Shown: positions 45,229 to 56,259, numbered from the stretch's first letter. The stretch: DNA of 64,000 nucleotides from Lepraria neglecta (GCA_033220425.1 CM065652.1:3534001-3598000), one strand, 5' to 3'. Notes: generated from the sequence alone by a model not told the origin. Numbers and translations are program-made.

Positions 45229-47351
45229 TCATATGATGATAATCTCTTTCGGTTCTCCCAAGCATGCCTCAAAGTCTTCGAACTTATCCCAGTCCTTTTC
45301 TCCTTCTGAGATTGTCTCAGTTGATCCTTCAAGTGAGCACTCAAAATATGCGATTCTCTCGAAGTGCGTTTTCCTGAGATTCGATCTCCTTGAATCGCAG
45401 AGTAGTAGACCCATATAAACTTGGCAACCATCGGTAGCGTCAACAGCCTTGAAAGGTACGCATAACAAAGGCTCCTCCTCAACAAAATTGTAGTTTTCGC
45501 CTTCATCAAAGTCGAGGAAAATTTTAAAAATAAAGTTCTTGCCTTGGTTGGCACTTTCGGGCTCCGCCTCAAATTGCAGGCCATTGAAGTGGTCCACTCG
45601 CTTGCGGCTACATTTGGACAGAGTAATCCTGCTTGACCGCGCTCGTAAACGGATGAATCCGGAGAGTATTGGTCCCGTCACGTATTTCTGATCCACTGGC
45701 GTCGTGGCGGCCTCAACAACTTCGCATCCCGTGAGTAATTCGGCGTCGTTGTATAGCCGGCTGAAAGACCTTTTAGAGTGGAACTCTATTTGCCGTCAAC
45801 CGACATGCATGACCATGAGGGGGCGCGGTAGGCTTACGGACGTTAGGACCGAAGGTACTGAGGCACATCGATGTACCAAAGTAGGTCATGAATGAGGAAC
45901 GAGTCCCATAACCCGGCAAGATATCTAGCGGCGATCCCCTGGCTCTTGAACACGTTTGAAAAATCCTGCGCAATGCCCGATATAGTGGGGACTCTATCCC
46001 TGTGCACTGTGAGACGAGAGCCCCAATAACCCTCCACGATAGCGGTCCATTCAGCATGCAGCTATTGTTTTGATCGTGAGGTCGTTGGCTCATGTCCCTT
46101 TTCGGATAGACCAGCTGCAACGGTTTTTGGTTTGAAAAAGGGTGCCCATCAACGTATCTTTCTGAAGCTAAATGCTGTTTACATTGCCAGAAACTTTGCG
46201 TGGAAGCAAAATGAATCGTCCGTGGAGCGAGGTAGATCTCTTGCAGCACCCACGCCCGCGAATAGAGAGGCGAATTTCGAAAGTCAATATCGCACCATGG
46301 CGTATCATCACACTCAAGTTACATGAACCATTTGCAATTTGTCTGGCTGACGTCCTTGAATGGGTTGCACCTATTGAAGAGTACGGGTTCCTTATCTCGA
46401 AAGAGGCCTTCCTCCACATTCCTAGCCGAACTTGCTGTGAGGTTGAGATATGAATTACGATAAACGTCTCCCATCTTAGATGTCTCATTTTAGCCAATCG
46501 GCAGGCGAATCTTGAATGATGCATAATAAGTCAATCCAGAGATATCGAACACTCAACTTTCTCGTAACAGAACAGCCTCCCGAAATGTTAGAGGCAGCTT
46601 GTTTCCATCTAAACCTTTGAGAAAATCTTCTTTATTTCGCTCGAGAAGCCGATAGAGGGGTTTGTTGCCCCAACAGTGGCTTAAAGTCACATCTCTCCGT
46701 GCTCAGCTCTTTTGAAGACTCGCGGAAATGCAGAGAAGGACAGTTCTCGAATCCCAAGTCAAGTAATCGCGTTGGAAGGCAGAGACTCATGGTTTTAGGG
46801 ACGCATAGATGATTGAAATCAAAATCATGCAGCCATTGTATAATGGTCGGCCAGCTGGTCTCTAGTCTTTCTCCCCGTGCAATGTATTGACTATTGAATG
46901 GTGTATTGTCGATTTGTATGGATCGGAATCCCACACCCTTTATTTCCATGAGGAAACGTACCACTACTGGAAAGAACTTTGGCTCCTGTGGTGTCTGCAC
47001 TCGGAACAAGAATCTAATCAAGAAAAAATCGGCATCCATATTACCTCGGCTTCCCTTAGTCCTCATGCATTGGACGCTCTCAGATGTTGACATGGATGGG
47101 TCATGAATTGCGTCGATTAGGAAGTCCCAATGTCCTGCGAGTTGAATCAAGACCCGGCCGCAGATGCCACACCCGCTATGTGCTGGATTCTCAACAGCGA
47201 TTATATTGTGAAATTCGATAGCATCTCCCCAACGATCTGGTGGTGGGTATTCTAGCTCTTCGAAACTGCTTGAGCAGAAGGCATAGAATAGGCTCTGGTT
47301 GTGCCTTTGCATTATTGTGTAGTCATCATCTTTGACGAGTGTGGTAGACAT
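45229..47351 (-). pseudogene. Decayed HET-domain (heterokaryon incompatibility) gene
   Basis: HET proteins trigger incompatibility cell death when unlike hyphae fuse. Along the minus strand the family order is preserved: an N-terminal part with PAHSGCGICGRVL and RLLDLGFENC (46632-47351), HET core pieces such as TLSHCWG, RYLWIDLLCIIQD and SPLYSRAW, then the C-terminal part with GLWDSFLI and APSWSC, and a final strand-rich segment (45229-45696). These pieces lie in different frames and no single open frame or normal set of introns links them. I count several disruptions, so the gene looks inactive. The similarity of pieces to the family is still good, suggesting fairly recent loss. It is a fossil of a gene class that turns over fast in filamentous fungi. 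Confidence 0.75.
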
Positions 47352-47517
47352 TGTTGAACTGAGAGAGTAACTGCTCTGATTTCTGGTCTTGGCATGGAGA
47401 TAATCCTACGGATTTAAGCTTGACTTTTTGGCTTCAAGTCGCTGATGATCACTTCATCTGGTCACGAAATTGCCAAAGCTCTCTCTATATAGGATCCCTC
47501 ATTTTCTCCGAAACACA

Positions 47518-48342
47518 ATGAAGCCATCGTATGCCTGTGCCAGATGTCTCCGCAGCGCGAGCTCTGGACCCCCAAGAAGAAGCGCCCAGCAATGGAGGCA
47601 AATTGCAAGCATAAGCAAGAACAGACAGCATATTGCTCCCACCATGGAACAGCTACGAGCTCCATTCTCCCATAAGAATAACTCGACTTTGTTAGTCTTG
47701 TCTCGTATCTCTCCGTGCTCGCCTCTAATCTTCTCAGATATTACACACTAAGTGTCATTCTCGGGACTGTGGCACTGTCCTATGGTTCAGTACCAATGTA
47801 CAAAATGGTCCGTCCATCCTGCAATGTCCCCCACAATCCATCACTCACACGCGATGCAGATCTGTCAACAAACAGGCTGGGGTGGCCAACCCATTAAAGC
47901 CTCCATCCACTCCAATGCCGAAGACCCAGCCATGCGACTCACACCTGTGACCGACTCCCGCCGCCTACGCATCACATTCAATGGCTCAACCTCTGACGTG
48001 CTACCTTGGAAGTTCATGCCTCAGCAGCGAGAAGTCCGTGTCCTGCCTGGGGAGACAGCGCTGGCATTCTACACGGCAACAAACAAGAGCAGTGAAGATA
48101 TCATAGGAGTTGCGACCTACAGTGTTACGCCTGCGCAGGTAGCGCCATATTTCAGCAAGATACAGTGCTTTTGCTTTGAGGAGCAGAGACTAAACGCCGG
48201 GGAGACGGTGGATATGCCCGTATTCTTTTTTATAGATCCGGATTTTGTGAATGATCCTACTATGACGAAGATTGATACTATTACACTGTCGTATACTTTC
48301 TTCAGTAAGACTACACCTCTATCTTTGGGCTTGACTGTCTGA
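47518..48342 (+). CDS. COX11: Cytochrome c oxidase assembly protein COX11
   Basis: Inner-membrane copper chaperone delivering Cu to the CuB site of Cox1. Three exons (47518-47690, 47738-47807, 47860-48342) give 241 residues. A basic, Ser/Arg-rich targeting sequence (about 1-55) precedes one membrane span, YYTLSVILGTVALSYGSVPM. The conserved VPMYKMICQQTGWGG is built across the second intron. The copper-binding motif CFCFEEQ (about 188) is intact, followed by ETVDMPVFFFIDPDF and ITLSYTFF. Length and topology match the family. It is a normal nuclear-encoded respiratory assembly gene sitting beside the HET relic. Confidence 0.95.
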
Positions 48343-49076
48343 CTTGAGCTGACACCCTTTGTTAGAAGCCCGATACGACAAGAATGGGAACCTAACGCCA
48401 ATGCCGATGACCATGGGATAAATCCAAGAAGGATCCGTGCCGCGTTCGCTCGAATGGCATTTGCATCGCCCCGAGAGCCTATCATCCAACCATCTTAGAC
48501 TTAGGATCGTATATTCCGGAGAAGCCCCCAAAGCACTTCACTAGCAATGCCATCGCCAGTGCTTGCGAGTTGGTCAGAATGACACTACCATACTTACGAT
48601 CGAACGTGGAAAACTTGCAGGATTCAGCCAGATTACCCGTGGCCGCTCTTCGTAAGAATATAATGAGGGCCAAAGGAGGTTGGGGCTGCGCGGAGTGGAC
48701 CCTACGAAGGACGTGCTGGGCAGGAGAGGAGCGAAAACAGTCTACGGAGGACGCCACCTTACTTGGGGGAGTTGTAGGGGAGTTGCAGCTGCATGCAGGG
48801 GCGGGAGCCCGTCTAAACGATGTGAAGATTCATGAACATACCTTACATATTCAAGTAGCCTAAGGTAAGTAGCGGGACATGGAATGCGATATACAATATT
48901 GTACTCTGGTTAGGTCTCCATACTATGAAAACGTCTTGTCTTGATATTACTTGGAATAATTGTTCACGCACCACCCTGACACCTATTTCGTATATTGTGC
49001 TACATCTCTTGTTCTTACTATTAGGAATGTGTCGGCTCCCCGTACAGCCGTTACAAAATGTTTTATCTCGACCAGA
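48343..49076. other. Intergenic, about 0.7 kb
   Basis: COX11 and the 763-residue gene converge here. Overlapping frames on both strands (48570-48863 +, 48482-48757 -) mask each other; the minus one lacks an ATG start. No gene is called. Confidence 0.4.
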
Positions 49077-51368
49077 TCAAAGAACAAGAATCCATTTCTC
49101 CGGTAGTGCAGCAACTGCATCGAGCGCGCAGTTCTCGCAGCACTCATCGCCTCGCACCATAGTTTTACGGACCCAACTCTCTGCCGCGTCCTCGACAGCT
49201 AGCCACCTCGCGCGCTGATCCCCCTCCACAAGACAAATGCAGACCCTCTCCACGACTTTCGCCGAGCCTTGCTCTCGACCCTCTTGCGACCAGCCATAGC
49301 CCTTGGCCGCTGCGACGCCGAATCCCAGCTTCGCTTGCAGCAGTGGCCGCCTTGGGTGCATGCACTGCTTGTGGTGGCTAGTCGCGTATGTGGTCCAGAG
49401 ACTGCGATGAAGCTTGCGGTAGGAAGTGTAAGTCTCTGCGTTGCGGGATGTAGTTTGGTACAGGTGATTGATCTCGAAGCGGATGCTGAGGAGAAACTTG
49501 CTGGCGCGGCTGGTGAAGTACTCCGTTCTGCTCGTGACACCCATCTCGCAGCGGGGCACGTACTGTTCTCCGCGGTCTAAGACCGTGGTGTCGGGGAGCG
49601 AGCTGAGAGATGTAGGTGTGTCCTCGACGCGGGATTTGCGCTCTAGTGTTAGGGCGTTGGTGGGCACGCCGATGCGGACGTGAATTAGCTCTGGCCTGAC
49701 TTTTGCGGGATCGCTATCTTCACAGCAGCCGAGGAATATGCTCCATCCGAAGTCGCTAATGAGGAAGCTGTTCTTGTGGTCTTTGGATGCGAAGCTGGAA
49801 CCTACTAGTAATCCAACTACGTGGTAGAAGATTGTGGCTTCTTCTAATGTGATAGGGTCTCCGTCAAAGAGTTGCTCATAAATGCTCGATCGCTTTAAAA
49901 GAGAATTGATATCAAACACTAAAGGGATAGCATAGCAGTCCTTGATCTCAGACACATGAGCGAACGTCAATGTCAATGTAGCAAGCTCTACCATTAGTAA
50001 CTCCAGTTCTCTTCGGATCCATGCAAGATTGAGCTTTTTGTCCTCCGCGTTCTCGATGCCCTGTGCATCTATCCGTCTTTTAATATATAATTCGAGTGAG
50101 TTTGGGAGTGATATTTCCTGTAGCAAGGGGGTCTTAAGCAGCTGGATATAAGAATCAATCTCAGCCCGATCGTAGGGAATGTCGTAGAAGATTAGGTCAG
50201 CTGCATGGAATATCCTCCAACGTTCCAGGCTTTCAAGGCAGCGCAAATCATCTTTGGGCTTTTCGTTTTGCCTGGGCTTTGCTATACGACGTAAAGTGGA
50301 AGACTTGACGATTATAAAAGCGATGATGAGTTGAGTTGTTTCCTGGTATATCGGGTTATCATCCAACGTTGACACACTCGTATTAAAGTCGCGGCGGAGG
50401 TGCTCAGTGCCGTATCCTCTCAATGGATGTCGCTCATGAGGCGCAATTGCGGATGTTTTGGTCTCATCAGGAGCAGACTTCAGGACCACTTTCATGTCAC
50501 GATCGAGTAGCAGGACCTCAAGACCATTTTGAGTCTTTTGATCTCCATCTGAAATCAGGTGTATAATCACCTGCGATGTCCCGGCGCCAAATTCGACCAG
50601 TTCAGTTGAGCCATGAACCACTACTGTCAATCCAAGTATGTGATGGGCCCAAACAATTAGCGGTATCATGCCTTCTTGGCTATTCAGTACCATCTTGCGA
50701 TCCTCAGGGAGACTTTGAACGAGATACAAATAATCCATAGCAGTAAGCAAGATGTTTGTTGACAGTCGCTCAACAGTTCGGCCTCCATAAGAGGAGTGGT
50801 GTTGGAACTCTTTCAGAGATCTCTGAAGCACGCTTCTAACTTGCTGGGAGAAACGACTCCATGCAAATGAACTGGTTTGTGAACTGCAGGCCTCCAAAGT
50901 ACCAACCACACCCTCAAAACCTGGATATGCGTTCGCACCGGGAAGGCCCATCTGCACCCTCTTGCTCATCCAATCCACGAGTGATGAAGCTAGGTCAATG
51001 CGATCGTGCATCCATGCCAGGAATGACAACTGGATAACAGTGGACAAGTATCGCCGATCCTGGCCTCTTAAAGCGCGGGCAACAGTAGGGCCAGGCCCTG
51101 CGTGGAGTTGTATATCACATTTCGGATGGAGAGGCGTAATGGTAGTGTCTGCTAGAACATCTGACTTGAACTGAGCCTCAAGAGCCGACTCAATTCTTCC
51201 GCGCCCGAAGATATCTGCGAGGTCTTCCTCCACCACAATGTCCGAACCTGACTTCAGTAGGTCTCTTGCAAAATTGACAAGTGCTTTCGTTGCGGACACC
51301 GCTCTTGTAGCACCACCAAAGACATTGGTGAGTTCGAAAGAAAGCTGGAATCCGCGACTTAAAGCCAT
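49077..51368 (-). CDS. Large fungal protein of unknown function, 763 residues
   Basis: An uninterrupted single exon with a clear ATG. No known domain was recognised. It is mostly alpha-helical and mixed-charge. Notable points are FGGATRAVSATKALVNFARD near the start, LHAGPGPTVARALRGQDRRY (about 90-110), VWAHHILGLTVVVHG and EFGAGTSQVIIHLI in the middle (about 240-270), and a Cys-rich ending CCENCALDAVAALPEKWILV. I recall similar proteins only in filamentous ascomycetes. The AHHILGLTV.V segment recurs in several copies per genome in some Leotiomycetes, suggesting an expanded accessory family, but I cannot verify this here. It lies between COX11 and a decayed coiled-coil gene, next to a HET relic, so an accessory role is possible. 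Confidence 0.8.
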   Translation of the reverse strand: MALSRGFQLSFELTNVFGGATRAVSATKALVNFARDLLKSGSDIVVEEDLADIFGRGRIESALEAQFKSDVLADTTITPLHPKCDIQLHAGPGPTVARALRGQDRRYLSTVIQLSFLAWMHDRIDLASSLVDWMSKRVQMGLPGANAYPGFEGVVGTLEACSSQTSSFAWSRFSQQVRSVLQRSLKEFQHHSSYGGRTVERLSTNILLTAMDYLYLVQSLPEDRKMVLNSQEGMIPLIVWAHHILGLTVVVHGSTELVEFGAGTSQVIIHLISDGDQKTQNGLEVLLLDRDMKVVLKSAPDETKTSAIAPHERHPLRGYGTEHLRRDFNTSVSTLDDNPIYQETTQLIIAFIIVKSSTLRRIAKPRQNEKPKDDLRCLESLERWRIFHAADLIFYDIPYDRAEIDSYIQLLKTPLLQEISLPNSLELYIKRRIDAQGIENAEDKKLNLAWIRRELELLMVELATLTLTFAHVSEIKDCYAIPLVFDINSLLKRSSIYEQLFDGDPITLEEATIFYHVVGLLVGSSFASKDHKNSFLISDFGWSIFLGCCEDSDPAKVRPELIHVRIGVPTNALTLERKSRVEDTPTSLSSLPDTTVLDRGEQYVPRCEMGVTSRTEYFTSRASKFLLSIRFEINHLYQTTSRNAETYTSYRKLHRSLWTTYATSHHKQCMHPRRPLLQAKLGFGVAAAKGYGWSQEGREQGSAKVVERVCICLVEGDQRARWLAVEDAAESWVRKTMVRGDECCENCALDAVAALPEKWILVL

Positions 51369-51851
51369 GGCCGTCTCTCGATAGGGCTTGGTCTAAGTCG
51401 AGGTAATAGTATAGTTTATAAATTTATATAAGGAGCTTTAGATTGAAAAGCCGTGGATAAGAGCGTAGCTTTGCAAATTATCTGAATTTGACAAGGCTCT
51501 GAGATTGTTACTTGGAGGTGGTTAAGTGTAAGATAGACAGCTTGGGTGCTGTCGAGGTTCAGGCAGTCTCTGTCTTGATATAGAATCAATTCCCACGCAT
51601 TCGCCAAATTCTACCATCGAGATGATTGATCATAATGTAAATGTACGATCTAAATATCTCCCTGTCAGGCATTGCCGCAAGTCTTCTAGTACGTATAGGG
51701 TTTGTCCTACCCGACGCGCTGGAGTCTGTTAATCGAGTCATCTGCGTGCCTGCCTTCTTGACACCCCAACAAAACGATCCCTTCTGCTGCATTCTCAACG
51801 CCTGCATTCTCAACCTATTGCATCCCAATACCCCAGCGACATCCATCTAAC
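51369..51851. other. Intergenic between two unknown genes (divergent)
   Basis: AT-leaning divergent promoter zone. Short frames only, none with motifs. Confidence 0.4.
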
Positions 51852-52784
51852 ATGAGTATGCCTTTGCCTAAGATTAGACGACGCAAAGATATGGAGGATA
51901 TTCGCACAAGTCTACCACACACGCCTTCCGAGTCAGACGATGAGGTACGTGTCCCTTGTCCTTGTCTTTGTCCAAACCCTTACGTAAACCCTGAAGTTAA
52001 TCTGGTCAGGATTTTGATGTCCACGCAATCGTTTTCGAAGAGATTCACGTTCTGTCCCAGCAAGACCCTGAACTATTGGCCAAATCACGTTTACGAAATG
52101 GAGCTGAGCAAGATTGTCTACGCAAACCCGGGAGGACATGGGATTCTAAGGGACCTGGAACAAATGAAGAGGACGATGGAGATCCTAATGGCCGAGAATA
52201 AAAAAAACACAAGCCATATCTCCGAGAATCAGAAACACATCTCATCTTTGGAAAGTCGTATCAGACATTTGGTTTAAAGCTTAGGTTACCTCACGATTCG
52301 AAGGCGATTCCTAGATATATATAGGAGAGATATCAAGGCTATAGAAGAGCTTAAAGGCTCAAAGGCGACTCGGGAGGGGAATCTAAGAGCTTACGAAGGC
52401 GATGCGCTCGGGGATGCTGTATTGTTCGATCGCGATCAACGTACAGACAGAAGCATATATCGGGAGTTATACGGCTTAGATCATGAGCAAGTCTTGGACT
52501 TTCGTACGTACAGAGATGGTTTATTCAATACGTTATGCCAAAAGCTGACCATATATATAGACTCTGCGAGTGATGACGGAGGACTTTTTCTTGTATTAAA
52601 TACTTATACCACTATGGTTGCGCAAGGAAAACCCCTCCTAGATGATCTCAAGGTTGCTTTCAATTCCTTTCTGGCTAAAGTTAAAGAACATTGGCTGCAA
52701 TCACCAACCAAGGAGCCAAATACCCCTCTTGGCTCTGCATATTATACCTTCTGGAAGAAATTCAACCAGCAGGCCCAGGTCTGA
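51852..52784 (+). pseudogene. Probably decayed coiled-coil protein gene of fungal family
   Basis: One frame runs from the ATG at 51852 to a stop at 52784, but with a TAA at 52275-52277. Upstream lies a coiled coil (LRDLEQMKRTMEILMAENKK, HISSLESRIRHLV); downstream lies RRRFLDIYRRDIKAIEELKG, EGDALGDAVLFDRDQRTDRS and ELYGLDHEQV, then LGSAYYTFWKKFNQ. The order coiled coil, RRRFLD, GDAL.DA, LYGL matches a fungus-only family of unknown function that I recall from Leotiomycetes. No intron of normal size removes the TAA. A good intron candidate (51945-52009) would shift the 5' part to another frame, so the 5' model is also unsure. The best reading is a recently inactivated gene; a true split gene or readthrough is less likely. 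Confidence 0.5.
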
Positions 52785-52935
52785 GATGGCCGCTTACTCA
52801 TTCGATTGTATATAGCATTAGTCCCGTAGTACTAGCAGAACATTTGGCATTGTAAAACCATCGATCAGTACTGTTACAACTATGGATTGTTTACACTAGC
52901 TGCCGAAGACTAGAAAGTGAAAAGACCTCATAAAA

Positions 52936-52964
52936 CGGCGCCTTTTCACCTACACACCGCGTTT
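52936..52964 (+). promoter_or_regulatory. E2F/MBF-like sites upstream of RFC3
   Basis: CGGCGCCTTTTC (52936-52947) and ACCGCGTTT (52956-52964) lie 40-70 bp before the ATG of the clamp-loader gene. Both resemble E2F/MBF binding sequences used in G1/S genes. This is motif resemblance only. Confidence 0.35.
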
Positions 52965-53004
52965 CTCTGCTCCAAACTCGAGACGTAAATTCCGCAACCA
53001 CAAC

Positions 53005-54311
53005 ATGGCATTGCTTGTGGATAAATACCGTCCGCGATCTCTTGAGGCACTGACATATCACGAGAACCTCTCAGAAGAACTCAGAAGCCTCGTAAGCTTC
53101 TTTCCACGCCTTCAGCAACACTGCTAATCGTGAACCTCAGGCGCAAAGCGGAGACTTCCCCCATCTCCTCGTCTACGGACCCTCAGGCGCGGGAAAGAAG
53201 ACAAGAATAGTAACCACCCTACGAGAGCTCTACGGCCCCGGCGTGGAAAAAATCAAAATCGACTCCCGCGTCTTCCAAACAACTTCAAACCGCAAACTCG
53301 AATTCAACATCGTTGCTTCAGTCTACCACCTCGAAATCACACCTTCAGACGTCGGCAACTTCGACAGAGTAGTCATTCAAGACCTGCTCAAAGAAGTTGC
53401 CCAAACCCAACAGGTCGATCAATCCGCCCGGCAAAGATTCAAAGTCGTTGTCATCAATGAAGCGGATCATCTTTCGAGAGATGCGCAAGCGGCACTGCGC
53501 AGGACGATGGAGAAATACAGTCCAAATCTAAGACTGATTTTGCTGGCAAACAGCACAGCAAACATTATTGCGCCGATTCGTTCAAGGACGTTGTTGGTCA
53601 GGGTGGCTGCTCCTACGGAGGCGGATATATGTAAAGTGCTCAGCAAAGTGGGCAAGCAAGAAGGGTGGGCTGAGGCGGAGGGGCTGAATAGGAGGATTGC
53701 GAAGGATAGTGGGAGGAATTTGAGAAGGGCGTTGCTTATGTTTGAGGCTGTGCATGCTCAGAAGTAAGGATGGTAGTGTTCTGGGCTTGGAGCTTTGCTA
53801 ATTCAAGGTACAGTGAGAAGGTCACGGATAAGACGCCTATACCGCCACCGGACTGGGAGGCCCTTATTTCCCAGATCGCAGACGATATCATGGCAGAGCA
53901 TACAGCGGCGAGAATTCTCCTAGTTCGTGCGAAGTTATACGACCTTCTGAGCCATTGCATACCGCCTACGACTATTCTGAAGGTATGCTCGAGCGTCCCC
54001 TGATTGATCTCAAATTTGCTAATCTGCCTTAGTCGTTGACCTTCAAGCTTATACCCAAGATTGACGACGCACTTAAAGCGGATGTGATTAAGTGGTCTGC
54101 TTTCTACGAACACCGGATACGACTGGGCAGCGTAAGTAAAATCTGAGCATCAGCATGCACGGCATTTGCTGATTGGTGCAGAAACACATATTCCATCTTG
54201 AGGCTTTTGTTGCAAAATTCATGAGGATATTAGAAAGGTCAGTCTGATACATGAGAGCATTGTGTTTCCAGCTAACAATATCCAAGCTACCTAATGGGCA
54301 TGGGTTTCTGA
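53005..54311 (+). CDS. RFC3: Replication factor C subunit 3 (yeast Rfc5 ortholog)
   Basis: Small clamp-loader subunit that helps load PCNA at primer ends. Six exons (53005-53091, 53141-53763, 53808-53982, 54033-54131, 54182-54237, 54287-54311) give 354 residues. The start MALLVDKYRPRSLEAL is typical. Walker A is GPSGAGKKT (about 42). The Walker B-like stretch reads VVINEADHLS, with Asn where most AAA+ proteins have Asp, as usual for this weakly hydrolysing subunit. Further marks are DAQAALRRTMEKYSPNLRLI and the arginine-finger-side IRSRT, then KLYDLLSHCIPP. The last exon (25 nt) yields the conserved ending YLMGMGF. Introns are as short as 44 nt. It lies 2 kb from the RFC1 start. Confidence 0.95.
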
Positions 54312-54616
54312 AGCTAATGACATGATCTCAATTGCGAAACGCTGGCGTTGTCTTCACTTTGGGCGGCATGGAAATATGGTTCTAGAACGGCTAGCTCAGG
54401 GCATGAAGTGCGTCATTTCCCGAAATGTTGAGATGTCTATCCCAGTTGCTGTAAACATGAAAGTTAGAACGATTACTTTAACCAATTGATTCTTTCTACC
54501 TTTGAGCTCGTGAACAAGAATATACTTAAGAAAGTCACTACCATGTCTTCAGGAATGATGGACACTGAAAGAGGAGGCGAATCCGATCAGTACAGCTTCT
54601 CTCAGACTCGGCTTTC
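54312..54616. other. Intergenic between RFC3 and small Gly-rich gene
   Basis: An in-frame ATG at 54543 could be an alternative start for the next gene. No other feature seen. Confidence 0.35.
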
Positions 54617-55071
54617 ATGTCCAACATTGACCCAGGATTAGATACGAGTCGCAAAAGACTGTCACAAATCCTCACTCAAAGCAAGGTGGTCAGATGGGAG
54701 GTCAGTGACCCCATAAGGCTGAGAGAGTTCAAGCTTACACGCAATTAAGATGAACAAACCCAAGTCGACTCCGTGGACTCTCAGCAAGAGCAGCAGCAGG
54801 CTGAGAGGGGCGAGAGAACAGCAGAGAACGTGAGATATGGGCAGACTATATCAGAGGGTGGCATGGGCGGGAAGACTACAGAGGCTGGAGGAAGTGCAAA
54901 TCAGGGTGGTAAGTTCCGGAGAAGTGGTATGACTTAAAGGTCAAACATCATGGAAGCTGATATGTGCCTGCAGAGGGATATGGCGGAACAGAGAGCCAGG
55001 AAGGAGGCTATAACGACAAAGAGTCTAGGCGAGAGCAGGGCTATGGTCCAGGATCAGGTGTTGGGGCATAG
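54617..55071 (+). CDS. Small Gly/Gln-rich hydrophilic protein, 5' structure unsure
   Basis: Two 3' exons are clear: one reading VDSVDSQQEQQQAERGERTA then GGMGGKTTEAGGSANQG, splicing (intron from about 54911 to the CAG near 54973) to EGYGGTESQEGGYNDKESRR and ending GYGPGSGVGA at 55071. The composition is that of a small, heat-stable, disordered stress-type protein (hydrophilin-like). The first exon is uncertain: ATGs at 54543 (MSSGMMDTERGGESDQYSF) and 54617 (MSNIDPGLDTSRKRLSQIL) are both plausible, and I could not find a splice that joins either cleanly in frame. No enzymatic motif is seen. Confidence 0.5.
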
Positions 55072-55127
55072 TCTGCAAGATCCATCCAAAGTTTAGAAAA
55101 TTCAATTGGTATCTCTTTATGAATGGC

Positions 55128-55933
55128 TCAAGGAGTTGCTGCAGCGGTAGGCATGGCATCCGGCAGCTCTCCTGGAGTTGTTGAGGGTATTCTCCCAGCC
55201 TTCACATTCGCAGGCAGCTTCACCCTCGGCCTCTTCATATCATCCAAAGTGACTCCAGCTTCCACCTTCGTAAGCCCCATGACCGGCGGATCTCCCTTCT
55301 TCACGAATTCATACAAGCCTGAGTTCTCCTATCAGCCTCTCCCCCTGCCCATTTGAAACAAACAAGGGGGCAAGTGTACTTACCAGGCAATTTATTCCCA
55401 GCCAGCCTCATCGCATCCCTAACAACCTGCTCATGCAACTCTCCCTTAACCTCAAACACAATCTGGCTCACCGCAACCCTCGCAGCCCAGTAATCAAAAC
55501 TCCCCTTCCCCTTCCCCATACGTACTTCGTTCCCGCTAGTATAAACACCAATGTTGGCAGCTACCCGCGTATACAATCTATATCTCTCCCCACGTAGACG
55601 CTTCTTGATTGCTTCGGCGCCGGTTGCGAGTTGTGAGCTGGATATTCGCCTGTCATGGTCTCGCATTCGTAGGCCATAGTCCCCCCACACTACTGTCGTG
55701 CCGCGGGTTGAACCACCGGTGGGGACGCGGCAGCGGCCTTTGCGGTTTTTGGCTGTGTGGCCGCGTTTGGGGGCGAGCCAGTTTAGAGATTGGGAGCTGG
55801 TTGTGAATGTGCGGAGGGAGAAGAGTGTGAGAGAAGGTGAGGGAAGACCTGCAGAGAGTTAGTTGTCAATGGAGAATGATTTAGGAAGAGATTGAGCCAG
55901 GGGACGAACGAATGGAGGGATGAACAGAGGCAT
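55128..55933 (-). CDS. MRPL16: Mitochondrial large ribosomal subunit protein uL16m
   Basis: Ribosomal protein near the tRNA sites of the mitoribosome. Three exons (55906-55933, 55384-55848, 55128-55318) give 227 residues. After a short import peptide ending near LRTFTTSSQSLNWLAPKRGH, the uL16 core shows KNRKGRCRVPTGGSTRGTTV, RLRGERYRLYTRVAANIGVY, RMGKGKGSFDYWAARVAVSQ and RLAGNKLPG. The C-terminal extension (MGLTKVEAGVTLDDMKRP) is mitochondrial type. The first exon is only 28 nt, and its donor (GTCCCC) is non-standard, so the first ten residues are less certain. It lies between two RFC genes. Confidence 0.9.
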
Positions 55934-56259
55934 GGTATCTGCAGCCTGTCGTTGTTAAGTAACGTCCTAGTGAAGACAGTATTCGGGGCTTCATTGCGAT
56001 AGTAACGTGCTGCCTGGCAGACAATTGGAGGTGCTAGAGCTCTCCATTAGAGAAATCGCAGCAGGTAGCACGGAACAATTCCGTCATCACTTCACGCGTT
56101 TCGCCATCTCAACGGCCAGAAGTGCCAACACCCAAGATTCACATACCCTGCGAGCAATCCTCTCCGCAGGTAGAGTCAAAGTATCGAGTTGTTATCTGAA
56201 TGATCATCACCTATCTAAAGCTGTAAAGCACAGCAACCCTGAGCTGCATACAGAGCAAT
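55934..56259. promoter_or_regulatory. Divergent promoter region between MRPL16 and RFC1
   Basis: A 326-bp interval between genes read in opposite directions. It contains a perfect MCB-type ACGCGT at 56094-56099, listed separately. No other motif is named. Confidence 0.45.
56094..56099. promoter_or_regulatory. MCB-like box ACGCGT upstream of RFC1
   Basis: A perfect ACGCGT within TTCACGCGTTTCG, about 160 bp before the RFC1 ATG. In yeasts this is the MBF site of G1/S DNA-replication genes. One six-base match is weak alone, but the gene type fits. Confidence 0.4.

Noticed and set aside
45378-45400. Minus-strand GATCGAATCTC resembling a tRNA promoter box
   Set aside because: It lies within the HET relic's coding segment and no tRNA fold surrounds it.
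48482-48863. Possible small genes after COX11 on either strand
   Set aside because: The minus frame begins at GTG rather than ATG, the plus frame is antisense to it, and no motif was found.
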